Part shown: in pieces, positions 12,465-23,666 of the stretch | Layout: the number at the start of each line of letters is the position of its first letter | Numbering within the stretch: position 1 is the first letter of the stretch | Assembly (NCBI RefSeq): GCF_027475565.1 | Contig: NC_069381.1 | Location: 172,615,501 to 172,679,500, forward strand | Direction: 5' to 3' | Source of the DNA: Acinonyx jubatus | Taxonomy: Eukaryota; Chordata; Mammalia; Carnivora; Felidae | Length of the DNA stretch: 64,000 bases | Position numbers and translations under genes: made by a program | Notes under the pieces: generated by a model | What the model saw: the letters and a program-made list of their open reading frames with translations, nothing else | The model's database searches: none | Told to the model about the DNA's origin: nothing

Positions 12465-13038
12465 GTATTCATCGATCTATCAGAGCCACAGACTTAGAAA
12501 ACAAAGCATAATTCCTGGCTTGGTTTGCCAACACTGTTGCTGGGCAAATTTGGATAAACTCATCATAAGAGAAGCCAATAACTCAAGAAATGACAGTTTA
12601 AAAAAGAGAAAGGGAGAAACTTATTTTATAAGCTGGCAGCCAGGGGAGGTGGCAGGCTCAAACCTTAACAACTGACCTCGTCGCCTGCAAGATGGACACC
12701 TAGAGTTTTACAGAGAGAGGGTCAAGGCAGGTATGTGCAAGAGACCATGCAGGGGGCATGTGACCATGGGTGAGGGGTGGTATGTGTTCAGCTTATGATC
12801 TTGAGAGGGAAGGGGATTTGTAGGGTGTTGTCCTCTAGGCATTCCCTTGCTATCAGGGCTTTTCTGGTTTGGCAGTTGGAATCTTCTGGTCTTGGCAAAA
12901 CACCTTTGTCACTGCCTCAAGAAAGTGCAATATGAAATAAGCACAATGGGTTTTAGAGTAGGAGTTCAGTGGTCTTGTCTATTTCTGGTTTTAATTGTTC
13001 AGGTCTATAGTTGAGCAAAAAGGCTCGCTGACCATACT
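12465..13038 (-). mobile_element. Probable LTR (endogenous retrovirus-like), minus
   Basis: The GC content is higher than in the T-rich flanks. Read on the minus strand it has LTR architecture: a pyrimidine-rich U3-like part, then CAGCTTATAAAATAAG (a TATA-like or poly(A)-like signal, plus-strand positions about 12620-12636), then CTCCCTTTCTC and TTGAGTTATTGGCTTCTC, typical of an R-U5 region. The repeat AATATTTT lies on both sides (12457-12464 and 13039-13046), but this is weak support because the area is AT-rich. The family was not identified. No coding region remains. Confidence 0.5.
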
Positions 13039-13046
13039 AATATTTT

Positions 13047-13737
13047 CCTTTTGGTTCACTTATTAATGATTTCTTATTCTTTTCCCATTTACAAATATTT
13101 CTTCCTTTGTCTTTAGCTAAGTACTGTCTTCATTCCCTTCTATTCTTAGAATTTTGTTTCTATGAAAAGTTTAACCTAGATAAAGAATATTGCCTATGTT
13201 TTATTGGAGTAAGTTTTTTCTTCTTTTTTGGCATTGAAACAGATACACTGTTTGCTTGACTTTAGTGGAACTTTTGTCTGAAAATATGCATGGTTTTATT
13301 AAATTGTTCATTAATTTATATTGTTTCAACACATATGTCATTTCAATAGATCTTTTCATGTCCAACAAAAGTTCTGTTTCTTATGTCAGAAAATGATCAT
13401 GGTTGTTAATCATTTTTGGCTTGTTTCTAATGTTTTCTTTGATGCTCTGTCTTTATTTGTATAATTCATCATAACTGTATGCAGTATGTGTAACAAGGTA
13501 ATCAATTACTAAACAGCTTTAGAGAGTTTTTTAATTCTGAAAATATCTTCAAATTAAGACTTTTTATAGTTACACATTTTCAACAGATTTTGGAAGCTAA
13601 GATATATGTTTGTATTACAATAAAATATGTATTATTTTAGAAAACTTAATTTGTTAAATTGCTTTGTAATTTATGAGATATTTACTATACATAGGAACTA
13701 GATGCTAGGGATGCAAGGACAACAAATTTAAAAAAAA
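13047..13737. other. AT-rich, possibly continuation of a LINE fossil
   Basis: T-rich sequence similar in texture to 11952-12455. Nothing else recognised. Confidence 0.35.
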
Positions 13738-13943
13738 CTTTTTTTTAATGTTTATTTATTTTTGAGAGAGAGAGAGAGAGCTGGGAAGGGGCAGAGACAG
13801 GGAGACACAGAATCTGAAGCAAGCTCCAGGCTCTGAGCTGTCTGTCTGCACAGAGACCAACGCAGGGCTAGAACTCACAAGCTGTGAGATCAAGACCTGA
13901 GCTGAAGTCAGATGCTTAAACGACTGAGCCACCCAGGGGCCCC
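13738..13943 (-). mobile_element. CAN SINE, minus
   Basis: Reverse tail TTTTTTTTAATGTTTATTTA and GA tract. The end is GACTGAGCCACCCAGGGGCC. Target duplication not resolved. Confidence 0.93.
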
Positions 13944-14212
13944 TAGGGCAGCACAATTTTTAAATCTCCGATTCACTTACTTTTCTAAGACATTCTTGCA
14001 CTCATTTTATCCTGAAATGAAAGCATTCATGAGTGCAAGAGAATTTGAGGTATAGCTCCATTTGAGTAGATATTGAAAGGAAAAATTTTCAAATTAGTTC
14101 AGTTAGTTCAGTGACTAGGTTATGGTTAGTTGCCAGAAATGTTTCTAATCTGATCAAATGGAGTGTCAAATAAAAAGCAAATCAGGACTTATGTAAGGAA
14201 ACTTTATTTGAT

Positions 14213-14436
14213 TTTTTAAAAATTAAAAAAAAATTTTTGGTTTATTTTTGAGAGAGAGAGAGACAAGGAGCATGAATGGGGGAGGGCAGAGAGAGAGGGA
14301 GCACAGAATCTGAAGAAAACTCCAGACTCCTGAGCTGTCAGCACAGAGCCTGATACAGGGCCCAAACCCAGGAACTGGGAGATCATGACCTGAACCAAAG
14401 TCAGATGCTCAAAAGACTGAGCCACCCAGGCACCCC
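14213..14436 (-). mobile_element. CAN SINE, minus
   Basis: Reverse tail with TTTATTTTTGAGAGAGAGAG. The end is GAGCCACCCAGGCACCCC. It sits inside a segment that itself looks LTR-derived. Confidence 0.93.
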
Positions 14437-15290
14437 AGGCCTTATTTGGAAGATTACTACAATAAATGGAGGTGGGGAAATTGTAATAGGGAGAATTTGC
14501 CAACCACAGATCTATAGGCATCTCAAAGGCTAGGCAGAAAAGAATTTTTCTTTTATAAGGAAGAGTAAACAAGGCTAGAAAGAATGGGATGTGGGAAGGT
14601 GGGATGAATGATAGTGGTGTGATTAGGGCAGACCAGAGAATGTATTACCCTGTACATCAGCCTATTTCTAGGAGAGATTATGAAGGGAAGGGTTGAGTTT
14701 GTTAAGATGAGAGTAGGTCAGAGCTAAGGATTCTGGAGGAAAGAGAGAAGTTTAGCTAAAGTATAGTCAAGTAGCAGGTATTTTGTCCAGATTGGTCAGT
14801 GGTACATATAGCTCAACTAATCATTTATGAAACAAAGGATGGGAATTTGGAGGGTCTTTGTCTGGCCTTGTCTTGAGTAAACAAGGACAGTGCCTTGAAT
14901 CTTATCTAAATCATATGGGGAAGGGTGGTTCTTTTCATTTCCAAAACACAAAGGGGTGGGGGATTTCCTTAACCTTTGTTATTTTCTAGGATCACAGAGC
15001 TAGAGTAAGTTCAACATTGTCAGGATGGTGATAAGGAGATTTTTGACGATAAGTGTTTTGGCAGCTATATGTGAAAGACTGGTAAAAACCCACAGGAAGG
15101 AGAGAATTTAAGAATATTGTAGTCCCAGTAAAGTTAAAAATAGGATACGTATGATTGTAGTGACAGAGACAGAATGTATTTTTAGCTGTGGCCAAGCAGA
15201 ATTGTGTGTGGGCAAGTGCAGCGGTAATATCCAGCACTGCCTCTAACAGTAAAGAAAGCATGATTTCCCAGTATAAATATTTGAAAGTTC
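14437..15290 (-). mobile_element. Possible LTR/ERV-derived segment, minus
   Basis: G/A-rich on the plus strand and clearly different from the AT-rich intron. It includes GGAGAATTTGCCAACCACAG and TTCTTTTATAAGGAAGAG, which reads as a TATA-like box on the minus strand. I infer an LTR of an ERV1-type element from overall texture only. Borders and family are unknown. Confidence 0.3.
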
Positions 15291-15638
15291 TGTTTTCAAG
15301 GGTTAGGTAGATGTCTTGTCTGTCAATTCTCTCCCAATGAAACCATTGACATTGTGAGATACTCCGGATATCAAGTGAAAAGATAAAGGATTTCTTTTGA
15401 GGGCTGCTTTAAAATCTTGTAAAAGAAATAATCTTTTTCTCTTACTTTCTTAAAACTCTCTTAAAATAAATCTATGAAATGATGAAAATGGTAAGTCTAT
15501 ACACATTCATAATTACTGTTTGTTAGAATTTAATGTAAATACAAAAAAATTGTGCTTTTGGTAAAGATACCAATCTAAAAACAACTGATGTTAAAGCAAA
15601 AGACTGAAATGAAAAAAAAAAAAAAAACCCTTTCAAGT

Positions 15639-16018
15639 TAAAAAAAATTCTACTGGGGTAAATGTAAAGATCAAATTGGCTTTATTCAACAACTCATAAA
15701 TCAGCATCCCATCTAGCAAATAGAAGGGAGTTCTGAGAAGCTGTACAAAATGGAAGGATTTTATAGGCAGCAATGGGCAGGACAAGGAGGTTATTAGCAA
15801 AAGAAAAGAAGGAATTGTTTCTGGCAAGGTCACCTTCCCTGAGGGGGAAGAGCAGGGGGTCTTAACATGCAGATTACCTCATAAAGCTGATCAGGAAATT
15901 CCGGACTGATTAGTTTAAAATTCCACAACTGGGAGAGGCTGAAACTACAATTAGTTTAGGTATTAAGTCTCAGGGCTTAGCAAAAGTGACTCCATTCAGG
16001 GCCTGTTTCTTTTCAACA
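15639..16018 (-). mobile_element. Probable solo LTR, minus, with 4-bp target duplication
   Basis: Read on the minus strand it starts TGTTGAAAAG and has a TATA box, CTATAAAATCC (plus about 15757-15767). It then has GTTGAATAAAGCC, a poly(A) signal (plus about 15678-15690), about 80 bp downstream of the TATA box. It ends T-rich with TA in place of CA. The direct repeat AAGT flanks it at 15635-15638 and 16019-16022. This is the expected layout of a solo LTR left by recombination. No gag, pol or env sequence is adjacent. Confidence 0.7.
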
Positions 16019-16022
16019 AAGT

Positions 16023-16899
16023 GAAATATTGTAATAAAAGGCAGAAAACTTGAAACTGAAATAAAAATTTTTATAGTGTTGCTTTTAGTTTGTACAAATC
16101 AACAGAATCTTAAAACAGTATATATTTTACAAACCCTAGTCTTAAAATCCAAAAAGTCTTGAGTTTTAGACTCTGATAGCATTAAAAGAGTAGTCAAGCT
16201 GTTTTATTCTAGTCTTTCAAAGGAATTCAGACAATTTTGCCAAAGATAATGTTACCTCAGTAATTGGATCCCACAAGTTCTCTCTCACAGTTAGAATATG
16301 GATATCAAAGTGTTTGGTGAAATGACCAAAGCAGCAGGTGTGAAAGGATAGAGTTCTTATGTGTACAATCAAAATAAAAAGGAACAAAAGTATATTGTTA
16401 TGATTTTTTTTCTAAAATGGAGAAAATATTGAGTAGGACTTCCGCCAAATACTTCAAAATCTAATATTCAAAGGGAACCTAAACCCGGGACACTTAGTGT
16501 ACATATAGGAGAGTCCTGTGTATTGTAAATAATGTTTGTTTCAATATGCAGGGTTTTATTTGTCTTAAAAAATATTTCTCTGAGCATAATTTACTTACTG
16601 TGGGATTATCTCATTTTTAGAGTAAGGTAGCTGAGCTCCCATTAAGGACAGAAGATAATGAAGAAAACCCAGTGAGACAAATAGTTAATTGATCATTGAA
16701 TGAAGTTTTAATGAAAATTCTCAGTATCTAATTATTGAAACAGACTTCTAGGAGCCTGCCAAAGTGTAGCTCAGAATTGTACAGGCACTTATTGAAGTAT
16801 ATTGGGATACTCATCATGCCCATGCAAAAGGCATTGCTTAGGCAGTTTGAGAATTCCAATACCTCTCCTTCCCTGGAGCTTTCACTCTTTTGGTCCTAA
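16023..16899. other. AT-rich spacer between two LTR-like blocks
   Basis: Mostly unassigned. The last 150 bp before 16900 are less AT-rich and could be a remnant internal to the neighbouring LTR element, but I see no coding signature. Confidence 0.35.
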
Positions 16900-17352
16900 T
16901 GTTACAGCAAATACTCAGTACCCAGAAAGAGGTAGACAACATGCACTCAGGGAATCAGAAAAGACTGTTTACTTCACACGGGTGCCAGCCCTGTGGAGTC
17001 ACCTCTAATGGCTGAGCATCTGGCTCAGATTTTACTGATCTTTTATACATATGTGCTTCTGGGTTGGGCGGGACTAGTATAGTCAAGCTCCTGGTTCCTG
17101 GCTGCTGGCTGATGCAAGAGGCAAACAAGATTGCAGAAGCCAAAATCGTGAAAAGGGTGTATCTGGCCTGGACATCTGGCTGGTCCTTTTTATCTGCGTT
17201 TACCAACTTTCCTTCTCACTAAGATCACAAAAAGACCCACGGATACCCTCATTCCAGAGGTGCTGAGTGGCAGCACCACCTCCAAATACAAGGGGTATCT
17301 CTGTAGTACCCAGGCCCTGTATGGAATTTTGTGGTATCACAACATTGCCACA
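16900..17352 (-). mobile_element. Probable LTR, minus
   Basis: Read on the minus strand: TGTGGCAATGTTGTGATACC start, then ATGTATAAAAGATCAG (TATA box, plus about 17036-17051), then GTGAAGTAAACAGTC and GATTCCCTGAG, and an end GCTGTAACA. The TG..CA termini fit an LTR, but matching target duplications were not found, so both edges are approximate. The family was not identified. Confidence 0.6.
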
Positions 17353-18029
17353 ATTATTGCCCAGATACATTTTGCATGATAGTTAGAGGTTTATAGCTGT
17401 GGAAGTGACTTTTGAATAAACCTCATCCAAATCCTCTTAAAGAAGTAAGTGTTACTGTCAGAATAAAATGGATAAAATCTGGTAGCTTTCATTGTCAGAA
17501 AAGATAGGCTTTATATGCCCCTTTTTCTTTTTGATTCATTGTAGCCTTTATTTTGACTTCAGTCTTGGCGTTGAAGGAGATTCAAGCCCTTTTTATTCTG
17601 TTGCACAGAACTGTATTCTAGACCTTGCTTATTAAGCTTTTCTTGCATATAAGCCATTCTAAAGACTTGGCCACATTACCAGGTGACCACGTGTTTCCTT
17701 TAGACCTTGCCCTGCTCCCAGTCAAGGATGTTACGGAATAGCCTAGATGAGAGCCTCTGTGAGGCCAGTGGATGCTGTCTGAGGCTATTAGTGTGACGAA
17801 GAGCCCCATGCCCATAATCAACATGTGCTGTAGTCTACCCTCTGCCCAGGACATTCTTTCTTGTCTCACCTTTGACCTTGGCTCATCTGGGCAATGATTA
17901 GTCACGTCTGCTCTGAAACTTTCACTTTGAACAGGACAGTCATTTGTGCTTCATCCTCTAATTTTCAATGGTATCCCTCTCTAAAAGGGGTTGTCCCTAT
18001 GTGCAGAGCCCCACACCCATTCTCCCCTA
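17353..18029. other. Unassigned stretch of raised GC
   Basis: The block at 17640-17930 is GC-richer than the intron average. A minus-strand open frame there (95 codons at 17618-17905) has no recognisable domain. It may be more ERV-derived DNA or unique sequence. Confidence 0.35.
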
Positions 18030-18160
18030 TTTCTCAAAGATGATACATTCTTTGAGGGACATGCCATACTTATTTTTACTTCTCCATCCCTATAATGCTT
18101 GTCACATAATGTGGTCTCAAAACGTATCTGTTGAAAGAGCAAAGGATTTTTAATGAAGGT
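18030..18160 (+). repeat. L2 3' end, plus
   Basis: Ends with CTTGTCACATAATGTGGTCT then CAAAACGTATCTGTTGAA, a diverged form of the L2 terminus (CCTGGCACATAGTAGGTGCTCAATAAATATTTGTTGAA). Confidence 0.6.
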
Positions 18161-19340
18161 TATGACATATGGGTAAATATTGTAAAATATAGAAAAATAA
18201 TGGTAAGCATTTATATCCCAAGTCAGAGAAATTCAGAAATCACTAATGCCACTATTTCTTAGCAAATTATAAATAAATATTCTCTTTAACACAGATCATG
18301 TAGCTTCTTCTAGTAATGTGAAATTTCTCAGTTTGTGTGCTGGTTAGTTTTCTTGGCTACACTTAGTATCTATCTACGAAAGCAAGACTTTTGCAATTTA
18401 TAGTCATAAAATACAGTAAAGAAGAATATTATAAGATGTCTTAAAATTTGGAGATTCAAGCAGAGAACCTTTACAATGGATACTAAGTAGATCCAGAAGA
18501 CTAAAAAACGAGCTGAATTCTCCAAAGAGGATTTTGGAAGCTACATGAACTATTAGAAGCAATGAAGTTCCATTTCAGTAGCTAGCCACTATAGAGGATT
18601 TAGCAACCTGGAGGGTTAATATTGGGTCTAAAACTGGCTGACATTCTCTCATGATTACCTTCCTGAATTACATATTCAAAAAAAGCACATAAGACATTTG
18701 AGAGTAAAAAATTCATTCACAGGAGAAACAACTGTGTTTTGTATTGTTTTTTTAACTTTACCTAGTCTCTCTTCCTAGAACTAAACTTAATGATTAGGCT
18801 TCATTATTTTAGCATCATTTCTGATCTCAGGGTGAGCAATGAGATTTTTAAGTGGTTTATGACTTATGTTTATGTAGATTATGTTTTAAAACATTTTCAA
18901 GTTCTTTAAAACTTTAACCTTGAAAGAATTTCAGGAAAATATGGTGAGGGTAAACTGGTAAGGAAAAAAATGAAATTCAGAACTTGCTGTTTTATAGATT
19001 TTAGTCTTAAACCATATAAAGTTTCTTGTCATAACAATAGTTAGTTAGTTAGTTAGTTAAGAGCTTAGGCAGCAGGTTTTTTTAAAGCAGGAAACTGCCA
19101 TTCTTTTAAAAAGCCACTCTAAATTTCTTCTGAACTAGTTTATAAACATCAGTGGATTTCTTTCATAAAATCAGTTTTCAAACCTCGATATGCTGAATCT
19201 ATTTAAAAAAAAAAAAAGATTGTTGGCTCCAAACTTTTTTTAAAAATTAGGCTTACAAAAGTTTAAAGTTATAGAATGAATTAATGCCAAGTTATTTTAT
19301 AGTGTTTTGTTAATATAGTTCCTGATTTTGAAATAAAATT
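18161..19340. other. AT-rich intronic stretch with a short TTAG repeat
   Basis: Nothing recognised except about five and a half tandem TTAG units at 19038-19060. Confidence 0.5.
19038..19060. repeat. (TTAG)n short tandem repeat
   Basis: Tandem AGTT/TTAG units. Too short and isolated to be telomere-related. Confidence 0.9.
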
Positions 19341-19548
19341 TGGGCATCTGGGTGGTGCAATAGGTTAAGTGTCTGACTCTCCATCTTGGTTCAGGTCATG
19401 ATCTCGCGGTTCCTGAGTTCGAGCCCTGTGTTGGGCTCTGTGCTGACAGCATGGAACCTGCCTGGGATTCCCCCTCTCTCCCTCTTTGTCTGTCCCTCCC
19501 CTGCTTGTGCTCTGTCTCTCTCTCAAAATAAATAAACTTTAAAAAATG
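19341..19548 (+). mobile_element. CAN SINE, plus, diverged
   Basis: Head TGGGCATCTGGGTGGTGCAA with box A altered. Box B GAGTTCGAGCC is intact and the tail is AATAAATAAACTTTAAAAAA. Confidence 0.92.
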
Positions 19549-19559
19549 GATATTAAAAC

Positions 19560-20071
19560 AATTTATCTAGTGATGTCTATGTTTCTGGATCAGTTTTTCT
19601 GGATCAGTTTTAATTGATTTTCCTCCCACTGTGTATTGTATTCTTTTACTTCTTTGTATGCTTGATTTTTTTTTTTTTTAATTGGATGCCAGACATTATG
19701 CATTTGGCTATGTTTGGTGTTGAGTATTTTTATATTCCTTAAAGTGTTTTTGAACATAACTTTGAGATATAGTGAAGTTACTTGGAAATGGGTTAATTCT
19801 TTGGGGTCTTGTTTTTAAAAGTTGTTAAGTGGGTCCAAAGCAGCATTTATTCTAGCTTTAATTTTTCCCTACTTACAAGGCTAGGCACTTCTTAGTAATC
19901 TAACTGATGTCCTGTAAATTATGAGCTTTTTCTTCCTTGCTGTTGACTCTAGAGTGAGCTACAGGCACCGATCACTTTGAACTTTGTGGATGACTATTTA
20001 CTCAGTCTTAGGAAGTAGTCATTACCAAGTTAAATTGTAAGACTTTCTCTTTTTAAAGTTCATTTATTCAT

Positions 20072-20116
<45 letters not shown>

Positions 20117-20665
20117 TAGCTCGAGCAGGGGAGGGACAGAGAGAGGAGGGGAAAGAGAGAGAGAGAGAATCCCAAGGAGGCTCTGCACTGACAGTGTGGA
20201 GCCTGATGCAAAGCTCAAACTCACCACCCATGAGATCATGACCTGAGCTGAAATTAAGAGTCCAATGCTTAACCAACTGAGCCACCCAAGCACCCCAAAT
20301 TATAAGGCTTTTTGCAAGTATCTTTAGTTATTTCTGTGGAGCCCTTGCCTCTCCAGTGCTCTGGTCTGCAACACTAGTCACCTTCATTTTACCACATTGG
20401 CAATGATAATCTCCTCAATTTAGGGAGGTTGCTGGAATCTGACTGGGTTCCACCTCCCTGCACCATATCCTGGAAACTATCTCTGTGTATTAAGCTGGGG
20501 AAATTGTATGGCTTACCTTAATTGTTTTTCATCCTTCATCGATCACTTTCCTTTGCTGTCTGATGTTCATAGTCTTGAGAATTATTGTTTCATACATTTT
20601 TGTCTCATTTTTTAGGTGTTGTAGATGGTAAGATAAATATAGCCTGTTACTCCATCTTGGTTAGA
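19560..20665. repeat. LINE (L1/HAL1-type) fossil, split by a SINE
   Basis: Recognisable phrases in order: TTGGATGCCAGACATTATGC, GAAGTTACTTGGAAATGGGT, GTGGGTCCAAAGCAGC, ATGTCCTGTAAATTATGAGC, and after the SINE a region ending CCTGTTACTCCATCTTGGTT. This order is common in old L1/HAL1 copies. I leave orientation unstated. Confidence 0.5.
20048..20296 (-). mobile_element. CAN SINE, minus, long GA tract
   Basis: The GA tract runs from about 20078 to 20170 and is longer than in most copies. Ends GAGCCACCCAAGCACCCC. Imperfect target duplication AAATTGTAAGACTTT (20033) versus AAATTATAAGGCTTT (20297). Confidence 0.93.
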
Positions 20666-21584
20666 AGTAGAAGTGTGTAAATAAGTCTATAGAGCTTTCT
20701 TTAACATATGGGAAGGTGGCAACATACATTTCTGAGGAAGGTTTGGATTAGTCATTGAATGGTAATGACTCTGTTTTGACATATACCATTAAAGAAATTA
20801 GTGTAAGTTCTCATATCATACCATATAGTATTATTAATCCCAAAGGGTTTTCTGCATGTATAAAGGAAGGATTATAAAAAGTATATCCCCAAGAGACACA
20901 TGCAGAGACACACGCTCTCCAGTATTCAATCCTGGAGAGTATGAAAGTAAATGAGGATTCTCACATACAACTCATGGCCATGCATATTGTTCCAGCCTCT
21001 GTTTTTGTTTTTTAATTGAACAACTCTTTTATGTTTAATTAAAAATAATAGAAAATCTAAATAGTAACACTTTAGACCTAGTATAACTTTTACTGTGGGA
21101 TGCTATTTTTTTTGGAAAAAATTGTAAAAGTTATTTATGTCAGCTATTCTTTCTGTATATTATTTAGCTAGAATTTAGAAATAATTATTTACTGAGAAGG
21201 CAATAGTGCATCCATGTATAAGTAGCCATTGAAGCAATGTTTATCAAAAGTTTGTCCAAAAACAAAGATTTATATCATGCTGTAAACTGAAACAAAGTAG
21301 GTTTATACAAAACTTATATTTCTTAAACTTAAAATGGTAAATCGATAACAATATATATCTTACTACTTCAGCTATAAAATACATTAAAGCATGTTATTAA
21401 TACATTGAACATGAATATGGTGTATTGAATGCCAACTTAGTTAGCATTATGCACTGTGCTCTACACATGGGCATAGTGAACAAACCCACCATGCTTATTC
21501 TCTAGTGGGGAATAAAGAACTGCTTTACAAAGAAGAGTAGAGTGGCTAGGGTCAAATAAATATGCTAAAAAGTAATTGGAAAGT
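20666..21584. other. AT-rich intronic stretch, nothing recognised
   Basis: No repeat hallmark or open frame of note. Confidence 0.45.
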
Positions 21585-21795
21585 GGGGTGCCTGGATGGC
21601 TCAGTTAAGCGTCCAACTTCGGCTCAGGTCATGATCTCATGGCCCGGAGTTTGAGCCCCGTGTCGGGCTCTGTGCTGACAGCTCAGAGCCTGGAGCCTGT
21701 TTCAGTTTCTGTGTCTCTCTCTCTCTCTCTGACCCTCCCCCATTCATGCTCTGTCTCTCTTTGTCTCAAAAATAAATAAACATTAAAAAAAATTC
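21585..21795 (+). mobile_element. CAN SINE, plus
   Basis: Head GGGGTGCCTGGATGGCTCAG. Like the 5849 copy it lacks a few bases after CTCAG. Imperfect target duplication AAAGTAATTGGAAA before and AAAGTAGTTGGAAA after. Confidence 0.94.
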
Positions 21796-21988
21796 AAAAG
21801 TAGTTGGAAAATGAAATTATACTTTTTATTTACATGATAAGAACAGCCTATCTGATATTCACTGACATTTATATCTGTGTTTGGAAAACAGGCGAAAATC
21901 CTTCTGGTGTTCTGGAGTCATAGAATTGTAGTGTCATTTTATCCTCTATTTATTTGGCCTGTTGAACCTTATACAGTCATGTTAAGGT

Positions 21989-22022
21989 TTTTGTTGTTGT
22001 TATTGTTGTTGCTGTTGTTTTT
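21989..22022. repeat. (TTG)n imperfect simple repeat
   Basis: Interrupted TTG/TTA triplets ending in a T run. Confidence 0.8.
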
Positions 22023-22083
22023 TCCTGTCTGTATGTCTCCAGAGACTTTATATTATAATCTTAATTTAAAATACACACAGTTT

Positions 22084-22281
22084 GGGGTGCTTAGGTGGCT
22101 CAGTCAGTTGAGTGTTTGACTCTTAATTTCAGCTCAGGTCAATGATCCCAGGGTCAGGGATCAAGCTCCCTGTAGGGCTTCGTGCTGAGCGTGGAGCCTG
22201 CTTAAGATTTTCTCCCTCCTTGTGCCCCTCTCCCCTATGCTCGCTCTGTCTTGAAAGAAAAATAAATAAATAAATAAATAA
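22084..22281 (+). mobile_element. CAN SINE, plus, tail expanded as (AAAT)n
   Basis: Head GGGGTGCTTAGGTGGCTCAG. The CT tract is short and the tail has grown into about five AAAT units. Diverged, so probably older than most copies here. Confidence 0.92.
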
Positions 22282-22326
22282 GCACGATTTTATGAAATTT
22301 AAAATTATATGGTATTAAACTCCACA

Positions 22327-22328
<2 letters not shown>

Positions 22329-22368
<40 letters not shown>

Positions 22369-22553
22369 AGAGAGAGACATAAAGAGTGTGAGCCGGGAGG
22401 GGCAGGGAAAGAGGGAGACCGAAAATCCTGAGTAGGCTTTGCGTGATCAGAGCAGAGCCCAAAGTGGGGCTTGAACTCATGAAACTGGGAGATCATGACC
22501 TGAGCCTAAATCCAACAGTTGGACTCTTAACCTACTGAGCCACCAGGCACCCC
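22329..22553 (-). mobile_element. CAN SINE, minus, with long poly-T
   Basis: Begins with a T run of about 37 bases (22329-22367), which is the reverse of its A tail. The end is CTGAGCCACCAGGCACCCC. Candidate imperfect target duplication TTAAACTCCACATCT versus TTAATCTCCATATTT. Confidence 0.93.
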
Positions 22554-22799
22554 TTAATCTCCATATTTATATTTCACAATCTGCTATTGTGAACAATGTC
22601 TACTTGAGACATACTGAATTTGCTCTACTGATTAATAGACTCCATGGTAATTTTGTGTATTTTTCCAGAAAATCTAATCTTACAGTCAGATACATTATCT
22701 TTTCTGCTAGTTTTTGATTTTCATTTATTCCTCCAGGATACGATCAATCAATAACCATGTCTGTTAGTTTCTAGATGAAAAGTAACTTTTGGGAGGATA

Positions 22800-22900
22800 C
22801 AGAATATATTTTGTCCTAATGTATCCCCTTGAATACCTTGCTGAATGCCTGGCACTGGTGATTAATAAATGATTTCCAAATGAATGAATAAATTAATTGT
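22800..22900 (+). repeat. L2/MIR-type 3' end, plus
   Basis: GAATGCCTGGCACTGGTGAT followed by TAATAAATGATTTCC and AATGAATGAATAAAT, the shared terminus of L2-dependent repeats. Confidence 0.55.
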
Positions 22901-23276
22901 AATAAAGTCATTTCAATCATGACTTTTCCAATAATAATATCTTTTATATTATACAAAAGAAACCATATTATATTGTTAGTATAAATGACGTAATCATTTT
23001 GGTGTTTTAGTTTATAAAATATATTCTCTACCTGTCTTGTATTAATGGCATATCATGAAAAAGTGAATAAAGTATGAGGTCAGTAAGAAAGTGATATTAT
23101 CGTGTCATTATCTAAGTGTGCAAAACAGTACCTAGTGATAATATTTTATAATTCTGTTAACTTTTAATTCTTTGGGAGCAGATAAGCCAGAACAGAGATA
23201 GTAGTAATTTCACTGTAAAAATGACTTTTTATAAAGATTAATTTCTCTGTTGTGTTTTATTGCTTTGTAGACTTAA
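22901..23276. other. AT-rich intronic stretch, nothing recognised
   Basis: No repeat signature or credible open frame seen. Confidence 0.45.
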
Positions 23277-23666
23277 TGGTGAGAGTTATGGATGAAATGT
23301 TGGTATCCACCCCCCCCCCCCAATTCACATGTTGAAATACTAACCCCCAAAGTGGTATTTGGAGATGGGGACTTTGGGACCTAATTAGGTTTAGATGAGA
23401 GCATATGCATGAAGTCCCCATGATCGGGATTAGTGTCTTCATAAAAAGAGAAGAAAACAAGAGCTCCCTCTCTCTCTGCCATGTGAGGACACAGCCAGAA
23501 GGTATCGGTCCATATACAAGCCAGGAAGAGGGCCCTCACTAGAACCTCACCTTGCTGGCATCCTGATTTCCAACCTCCAGCCTCCAATATTGCAAGTTAA
23601 AAATTTCTGTAGTTTAAGTGTTGCACTTCCAGAATTTTGTTATGGCAGTCCAAGCTGACTAGGACA
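23277..23666 (+). mobile_element. ERVL-MaLR LTR (MLT1/MST-type), plus
   Basis: Typical MaLR order: TTATGGATGAAATGTTGGTA, a C run, AATTCACATGTTGAAATACT, TTTGGAGATGGGGACTTTGG, GCCATGTGAGGACACAG, CCAGCCTCCA, TTATGGCAGTCC, and an end ACTAGGACA. TG at 23277 and CA at 23666 give about 390 bp. It is followed directly by MaLR internal sequence, so this is the 5' LTR of a partial element. Non-coding and old. The 12-C run at 23310-23321 is inside it. Confidence 0.85.

Noticed and set aside
14216..14572. 118-codon minus-strand frame
   Set aside because: Its centre is SINE translation (AWVAQSFEHLTLVQVMISQF). The ends run into flanking non-coding DNA.
19038..19060. TTAG repeat as interstitial telomere sequence
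   Set aside because: The vertebrate telomere repeat is TTAGGG; this is a plain tetranucleotide run of under six units.
20078..20170. Long GA tracts (also 52516, 8834) as possible GAGA regulatory sites
   Set aside because: The 20 kb tract is the reversed CT region of a SINE. The others are simple repeats with no other regulatory sign.
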